Shown in pieces: positions 58,792 through 64,000 of a stretch of DNA of 64,000 nucleotides. How positions within the stretch are numbered: the stretch's first letter is position 1; the number at the start of each line of letters is the position of its first letter. Location: contig NC_081414.1 of NCBI RefSeq assembly GCF_030272615.1, positions 51,239,136 to 51,303,135 of the forward strand. The letters run 5' to 3'. The position numbers and the translations under genes are program-made. This DNA is from Cryptomeria japonica (lineage: Eukaryota; Streptophyta; Pinopsida; Cupressales; Cupressaceae). The notes beneath the pieces were generated by a model. That model was given only the letters and a program-made list of their open reading frames with translations. It was not told where the DNA came from and ran no database searches.

Positions 58792-60554
58792 TTTTACATA
58801 TATTAATGTCTTTTCTTGCATTGAATATTCATTCATGTGAGTATATTATGCATTTTCTTATGTTCAATCTCTATTTAGAAGTAATGTAATTCTTCTCATT
58901 GTCCTTGCACTTGGGGGGCAAAGATTTATTTATCTCTACCTCTCTAAGGATCCACTTTTACTTTGTGGAGTTGTGTTTTCTTATGAATTTATGTCATTCC
59001 TTGTGTGAAGTTGTTGTTTTCTCAAGGATTCTCTCTTATTCAAGAGGTGTAATTCCTTGGCTACAACCTCTTCTTCACTAGGCAATGTACATTTATCATA
59101 AACTTACTTCCTCGCATTGGTTCAAAAGTGTGTATTCTTTCATCAAGAATCTCTTTCACCTAGAAATAGGGGAAGGTATGCATTCTTGTTCTCCTTCCCT
59201 TCTTTTGGTAGAATATGTTATGTTTATTCAAGATAGCTCCTCTTGGAGGTATATGTCTTTTGAACAAAGATCTCTTCTCCTCCAAGGATCTCCTTTATAG
59301 TTGTTGCAAGATGTCTCTTTTTTTTTCAACTATCTTATCCTTCCTTATAAGAGTATTCCCTCTTTAGCTTGGATTTATGACATTGTTGCCTAAAGGATAT
59401 CTCCTTAGTTTTGAAAGTAGGTATCCTTGTTTCTAGCTTCCTTAAGACATCAACATAGGGCTATGTTGACATCTTAAGGTGGGGCAGCCATATCACTCCT
59501 TTGTACCATATTGTACTATATTTTTGCATATCACTCTTGCATGTCTTAAATGGGGTGTTCATTCTTGAAACCAAAGCAAAACTCTTACACAAGATGCCTC
59601 ACACCCAAAACCAAACAGAACATTTGATATATGTCTTAGATGAGGAAACACATCACCGAAACCAGAGTGAAACTCTTACACAAGATGTCCTTGAAACCAG
59701 GCATGTATCTGTTTCAATCGGGGTTACACATTCTTGAAACCAGAGAAAAAACATTAAACGAGATGTTCCCAAAGTTGCACAATTCACCCCTTGGCATTTA
59801 CACATTCGCCCCTTGGCATTTGCACACACATTCACCCCTTGGAATTTGGATTTACATTATATGTCTTAAACAGGTTGAAGCACACTCAAAACCAGAGGAA
59901 ACAAACTCTTATATGGGGTGCTATACACTTTAAACCAGACATCACTTGCACACACACACAAGGATGAGTGGAACTAGTGGAATAGGGATAGAGTATTCCT
60001 ACTCTCCTCCCCAACATAGATCACCTAGATGCAAACATCTAGGGGCGAGGCATCTATGTTCTCCTTTTTTTTTCATCATTATTCTCATAGATCACCTAGA
60101 TAAACACATCTAGTGTGTATTCATGCTCTCTCTTCTTCCTCTCATGAACTCATAGCTTTGATATCAATAGTTCATGGATGATGATTGATTTTCTCTTTTA
60201 TGTGATCAATTGTGTTCATGAGATGGCATTTTCAAGAATGATATTAGTTTTTGAGACATTTTGATATTGAGGTCTCTTCAGCTAGTTGACTTGAGGTCTT
60301 GTTTTGGTCCTTAGCTTTTGTTGTGTGTCGTTTGGTGCTTTTTGTCTTTGTTTGCCTTTGTCTTTTTTTGTGTGCCCTTGCATATGTTTGAGCAAGTGAA
60401 GATCGTAAGATTGGGGGCTTGGTTCCTCAAAATTAATGATATCTTATACTCCTTGAGATTTTTCTCCACACTCCTCATCTTCTTCATCTCTCTTTCTTCT
60501 ACTTTACCATGAGTATTTGCATAAGATCATACTACCACTAAAGTGAGGGATAAA
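58792..60554 (+). other. Element E 3' region with short degenerate repeats
   Basis: Non-coding. It holds CT-rich imperfect repeats at 58800-59430, and repeats built on gaaaccagagtgaaactctt at 59555-59760. Three copies of ttcaccccttggcattt follow at 59778-59845, then a pair of blocks with tagatcacctagat (60007 and 60088). It ends in the purine-rich aaagtgagggataaa (60540-60554), the likely polypurine tract of E. Confidence 0.55.
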
Positions 60555-61741
60555 TGTAGTATCCTAAAATTGCACCCCTTTGCAATTTTGACTGCATTTG
60601 GAGCCCTCACCTTAGTATTCTCATCATCACACTTGATTTGGACATGTTTATGCTTGTACCATGCAATAAATATTATATCATCTCATTATACCTTGAATTG
60701 CACCTTAACCCTAGCCCAAATATGGGGTATGACCAGGGCGTGGTATCTTGTTCCTCATTGGGACCATGGCACCACACCATGGTCCTCCTTAGGTGGGCCC
60801 TAATTTGAACCCCTTGACCCATCTCAAATTTGAGCAAGAAACCTTGCTCCATGTCAGCCTATGTCGGAAAATTAATATGTCTGATGATAGACAAGTATAT
60901 AAGGAGGTCTTCCCCTCTCATTTGGAGATGAAGGTGGATACAAGGGATAAGTGGGAGAACTCCATTCAATCATTGAAGCATCCATCATCAAGCATTTATA
61001 CAGGTCTTCAAGGCTGCACATTATTCATCTATCAATTGTGGAGCAACATTGCATCATTCATTTGCAAGCATGTACGTGTGATTAGGGTTTTATCATGTTC
61101 ATTTCATTTTCATAAAACAAATGTGATTACATTGAAGAAGAAAAGCATCATCATCACTCATTGCAACTTTGAGGTATACCTTTCCATCATTATTTCAAAT
61201 ATTTGCAATATTTCATTCAAGGTTGATTTTAAACCAAGGTTTGACTTAATAAAACCCCTATTTCCAACATTTTTCCCCTTCTTTATGTGTGTAGGAAATG
61301 GGTACAGAGTTGTACTCTTCAGAATAAGCTTCATTCGTAGATACAAATCAAACCTTTTCGATGCGCAAAAAAGTTCGGAGGACCATAGTGCCACATCTTG
61401 GTCCTAGCTTTTTAGGATCTTTTTCGAGGGTCAGATACAACTCATCTTATACTACTCTATTCTAGGTACCCAACTTGATCCCACATCTGTAGCTCACTTT
61501 TTTCTCAGTTTTATCTTCATTTTTTAACACTTTACCCTAAATCAGCATTTCAACTTACAAAAGAGAGGAAAAACCCCACAAAAATCAATCCAATCCATTC
61601 AGTATTCAATCCTTATTTGATTTGTGACTAGATCTAGTGGATTCCCTTCCCTCTTTTGATGAAAGGTTTCCCAAGCAAAATTGATTTGGTGATTTCTCTC
61701 TCCTATGTTGCAAATTGCCAAATCAAATTTTTCCCTTTACA
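60555..61741 (+). repeat. Element E 3' LTR
   Basis: 1,187 bp matching 46149-47339; followed by the duplication cacag. Confidence 0.88.
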
Positions 61742-61746
61742 CACAG

Positions 61747-62546
61747 TTACATGATTTATAAGTCAACCATACATATTATTCCTTCAACTGCATAGTAGGC
61801 TAGGTCCTAGTTATCTTATACACCACCCAATGCAAATAATATCATCACACACTTCACAAAGTAGCTTAATCAAGTCCAAATTTTATCCTCATGTAATCAC
61901 CGATAGATGCACATGCTTCAATCCTTCTATAATTCGACTATATACAACATACAATAGGCCTAACCTAATAAACTTACACGTGGTTCCACACAAAAAAAAA
62001 TCACACGGATCAAGCCAAGGATCAAACTAAACATAGAGAGAATCCACCCTTAATTTAAAACAACCCATACTCAAATGAACTATTGTAACTTTTTAGAACA
62101 CAAATTGGGTCTTTTGTCCACATACTATAAAACTGATGAACCAAATACTGCCTTTTTCCATACCAAAGAGAAAAAAACACTGGATGCTAATAATAATTTA
62201 GAAGGCATGCTTACCACATGAACTACAAGTCATTATTCTTAATCATTATAAGATAAAAACTTTTTACAGTTTTCCAGAACAAGCTAGTTGTCTGGGTAAC
62301 AATAACAAACATTCTATAATAGACTTCTGAACCACTTTTCATCAACTCATGTTTTAGCCAATTTCATAGATATATCAATTAATGGGACTACATAAGTCCA
62401 TCACAACTTAAAATGCATTAACATGACAATGACAGTAACACAATTGACTATCCAGATACATCAAAGGTAGACAATGTGGTTGCAACAACTACCGAGCAAT
62501 GATAACTTTTGCCACACACTTTGACATCAATGACAACCTTTATTCA
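61747..62546 (-). repeat. Element D 5' LTR, outer part
   Basis: Matches 38600-39386 and continues the D LTR broken at 46148. Confidence 0.82.
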
Positions 62547-62549
62547 ATG

Positions 62550-62640
62550 GATTTCAATTTATTTTACTTATTACTTCCTTTGTTAAACTATCTACATTAA
62601 AATGTTTTAATTAGATTTCCCTATTACCTATTGTCATATT
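62550..62640 (+). repeat. Direct repeat flanking D, right copy
   Basis: Partner of 37884-37973, about 90% alike by eye. It starts three bases after the D LTR ends. Confidence 0.8.
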
Positions 62641-63060
62641 TGGAAACTTCTATGAAAGATGTCTTATATATTAAGGCTACTATTATTGTGTATCAAGAGC
62701 TTACTTGAACTATTTGTAGTAATTTTATTTAAGGAAAACCCCAAACACTAATGTTTGTCATTTGAATTATTCCAATTTCCTTATCACTAAGGGAAATCAA
62801 AAGAAAAATTCTACCTGTGAGCTTGCCATGCAAGATAAAAAAATGATTAAGGAAACCCCTTCTTTGGCCACACGATAATAAATGTAAAAATAGAAAATTA
62901 TAGTTTAAAACTATGGACTTTGGTAAATATCAAAAGCCATCTATGGATGATAAGGGTACTTAAGATAAATAAGTAGGAAAGAAATTAGTTTATTCTCTTA
63001 TTTTTGGGAGGGATAAGTTTTTTCTAAGATTATGAAGACAAAGACTTTGGGAAGAAACTA
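62641..63060. other. Unassigned stretch
   Basis: AT-rich, with no ORF, repeat partner or LTR feature that I can see. Confidence 0.3.
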
Positions 63061-63597
63061 TGAAACAGTCACCGGCTAGGAGGGACTTCAAAGACATCAG
63101 CACAGATCAGTCAGCAAGAGTAAACACAATGGAAACACAAGGACATGATGGAGGCAATGCAAAACAAATTGAATTATATCATGAAAACTGATTACAACCA
63201 ACCAGTAACAACCAGGTTATGAAAACCGGCTCACAATCTTGCTAAAACATGCTCAAAATATAGAACAGGTCACAACTGGGACCTCAAATCTTAAGATCTA
63301 TCTTCTATGCTTAGTCTAAATTCTTGATTACATTCTAACGCTTTATTACAATGATTTATACAATACAAGGGGATCTAGTCGACCGAAAAAGGGATCAAAA
63401 CCTGAAGAACAATACCTAACATGTAAAACCAACAAGGTCAGCCTCCACCAAAGAAATTCCTCTGTAAAATCCAAAGGATGAAGTGTAGATCACATGGAAA
63501 GGTTGACCAAATGCTAAGGAACATCAGAATCAATGCTCAGGGCTTTGCAAGCTACGCAAGGGGATCCAGTAGATCACCAATGCAAATAGGTCTAGGT
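63061..63597 (+). mobile_element. Second copy of the solo-LTR-like repeat, interrupted
   Basis: Homologous to 53029-53575 (shared words: cagtcacc, taggaggga, gatggaggcaatgcaaaac, atgatttata). The match stops at aaataggtctagg, where a new TGTTGG sequence begins. Confidence 0.65.
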
Positions 63598-64000
63598 TGT
63601 TGGTATTATGGATGTGTTGCATTGGTTTTGTCATTTATTTCAACACTTATCAATGCTTGTCAACACTTATCAGCACTGGAGATCTTTGGTTATGTTCACC
63701 AGCATATTCAGTGACTTATGCACAATCACTGGTATTTGGTTCACCGGTAGGTTATATTGTTCACTGGCACTGAGGATGATCTGTTATCATCTGGAGATTA
63801 CTTGGTTATGTCGAAGACATGGTTTGGACACTTTGTTTTGGTGATTTGGTTATTGGTCTAATCGAGTTTGCATATTTGTTATTACTGGCAAATTGGTCTA
63901 GGTTATCGACTGGCAAGCGTTCTATTCCAAATTAGCATGACACATTATGGAGATGATTTATTGATTATTTATTTATTGTAAATGCATTAAGTTGACATGA
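63598..64000 (+). mobile_element. Start of another LTR, running off the window
   Basis: Begins tgttggtattatggatgtg at a clean break in the preceding repeat, like the LTR starts of the other TGTTGG elements. No partner lies in the window, so the orientation and class are inferred. The overlapping open frames here have no family likeness. Confidence 0.45.

Larger units (their letters stand above)
46149..61741 (+). mobile_element. Pol-less Gypsy-like element E
   Basis: Paired LTRs (46149-47339 and 60555-61741) with TGTA...TACA ends and the duplication cacag, inserted into D's 5' LTR. The sequence after the 5' LTR is ttttggcgaacccgac, not the tRNA-Met site of the Copia elements; I cannot name the tRNA. 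The only coding region of its own is a gag-like ORF (49277-50500). The rest is AT-rich leader, a SINE-like insert, nested element C and a long repetitive 3' region. The layout recalls Tat/Ogre-type Gypsy derivatives that keep gag only (inference). Confidence 0.82.
37962..62546 (-). mobile_element. Copia element D (minus strand), interrupted by E
   Basis: Reading on the minus strand: 5' LTR (62546-61747 then 46148-45456), decayed primer site, gag, protease, integrase, RT, RNase H, polypurine tract, 3' LTR (39386-37962). The gag is of the UBN2 type. The 5' LTR is split by element E (46149-61741) and the integrase by a TA-rich satellite (41766-42895). All coding parts carry stops and shifts, so this is an old copy. 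A 90-bp direct repeat rather than a 5-bp duplication flanks it. Confidence 0.85.

Noticed and set aside
59778-59845. Possible CRISPR-like short repeats (ttcaccccttggcattt)
   Set aside because: Three adjacent copies with very short, unequal spacers in a plant retroelement tail; simple tandem repeat.

Overview
This window reads as non-genic, repeat-packed DNA of a large plant genome. No host gene, tRNA, rRNA or CRISPR array is visible. Almost everything that can be named is an LTR retrotransposon or a piece of one: Ty1/Copia-type and Ty3/Gypsy-type proteins, LTRs beginning TGTTGG, and primer-binding sites reading tggtatcagagc (complementary to plant initiator tRNA-Met). Smaller pieces come from a LINE and a SINE-like insert. 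The density, the nesting and the decay of the copies (many in-frame stops, mostly TAG) suggest a gymnosperm or similar giant genome. That is inference; no species marker is present.

Left half (about 1-30.3 kb). A chromodomain Gypsy element (G, about 1144-23273) has its 5' LTR split by a non-autonomous element A (2360-17246, target duplication aagcc). A carries a coiled-coil/zinc-knuckle gag and a long unknown ORF2 but no pol. A is itself split by Copia element N (8223-16394, target duplication atttt), which has three LTRs and two incomplete internal regions. G's 3' LTR is fused to the truncated 5' LTR of Copia element B (23274-30262). B carries degraded gag-pol, and just before its 3' LTR a 730-bp antisense insert with a perfect 10-bp target duplication.

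Middle (30.3-37.9 kb). This holds a degenerate ORF of about 500 codons with no family I recognise (31099-32618), an LTR scrap near 34.4 kb, and a minus-strand LINE RNase H domain (about 37383-37772). Long stretches between them show nothing I can assign.

Right half (37.9-64 kb). A minus-strand Copia element D (about 37962-62546) has a 1.1-kb TA-rich satellite inside its integrase. Its 5' LTR is split by element E (46149-61741, target duplication cacag), a pol-less Gypsy-like element with a gag-like ORF containing a G-patch-like motif and two CHHC motifs. E contains a SINE-like insert with 12-bp target duplications (48073-48776) and element C (51048-58791). C is a second, diverged element of the A type: same kind of gag and a homologous ORF2. 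C's gag is interrupted by an 803-bp solo-LTR-like insert (53024-53826). A second copy of that insert lies near 63.1 kb and is cut by a new LTR that runs off the window.

The most interesting content is the A/C pair: two elements with different LTRs that share a non-pol ORF2 of about 1,100 codons next to an unusual gag. They lack every enzyme needed to move, and the Copia elements around them share tRNA primer type and U5 motif, so these are plausible helpers (inference).
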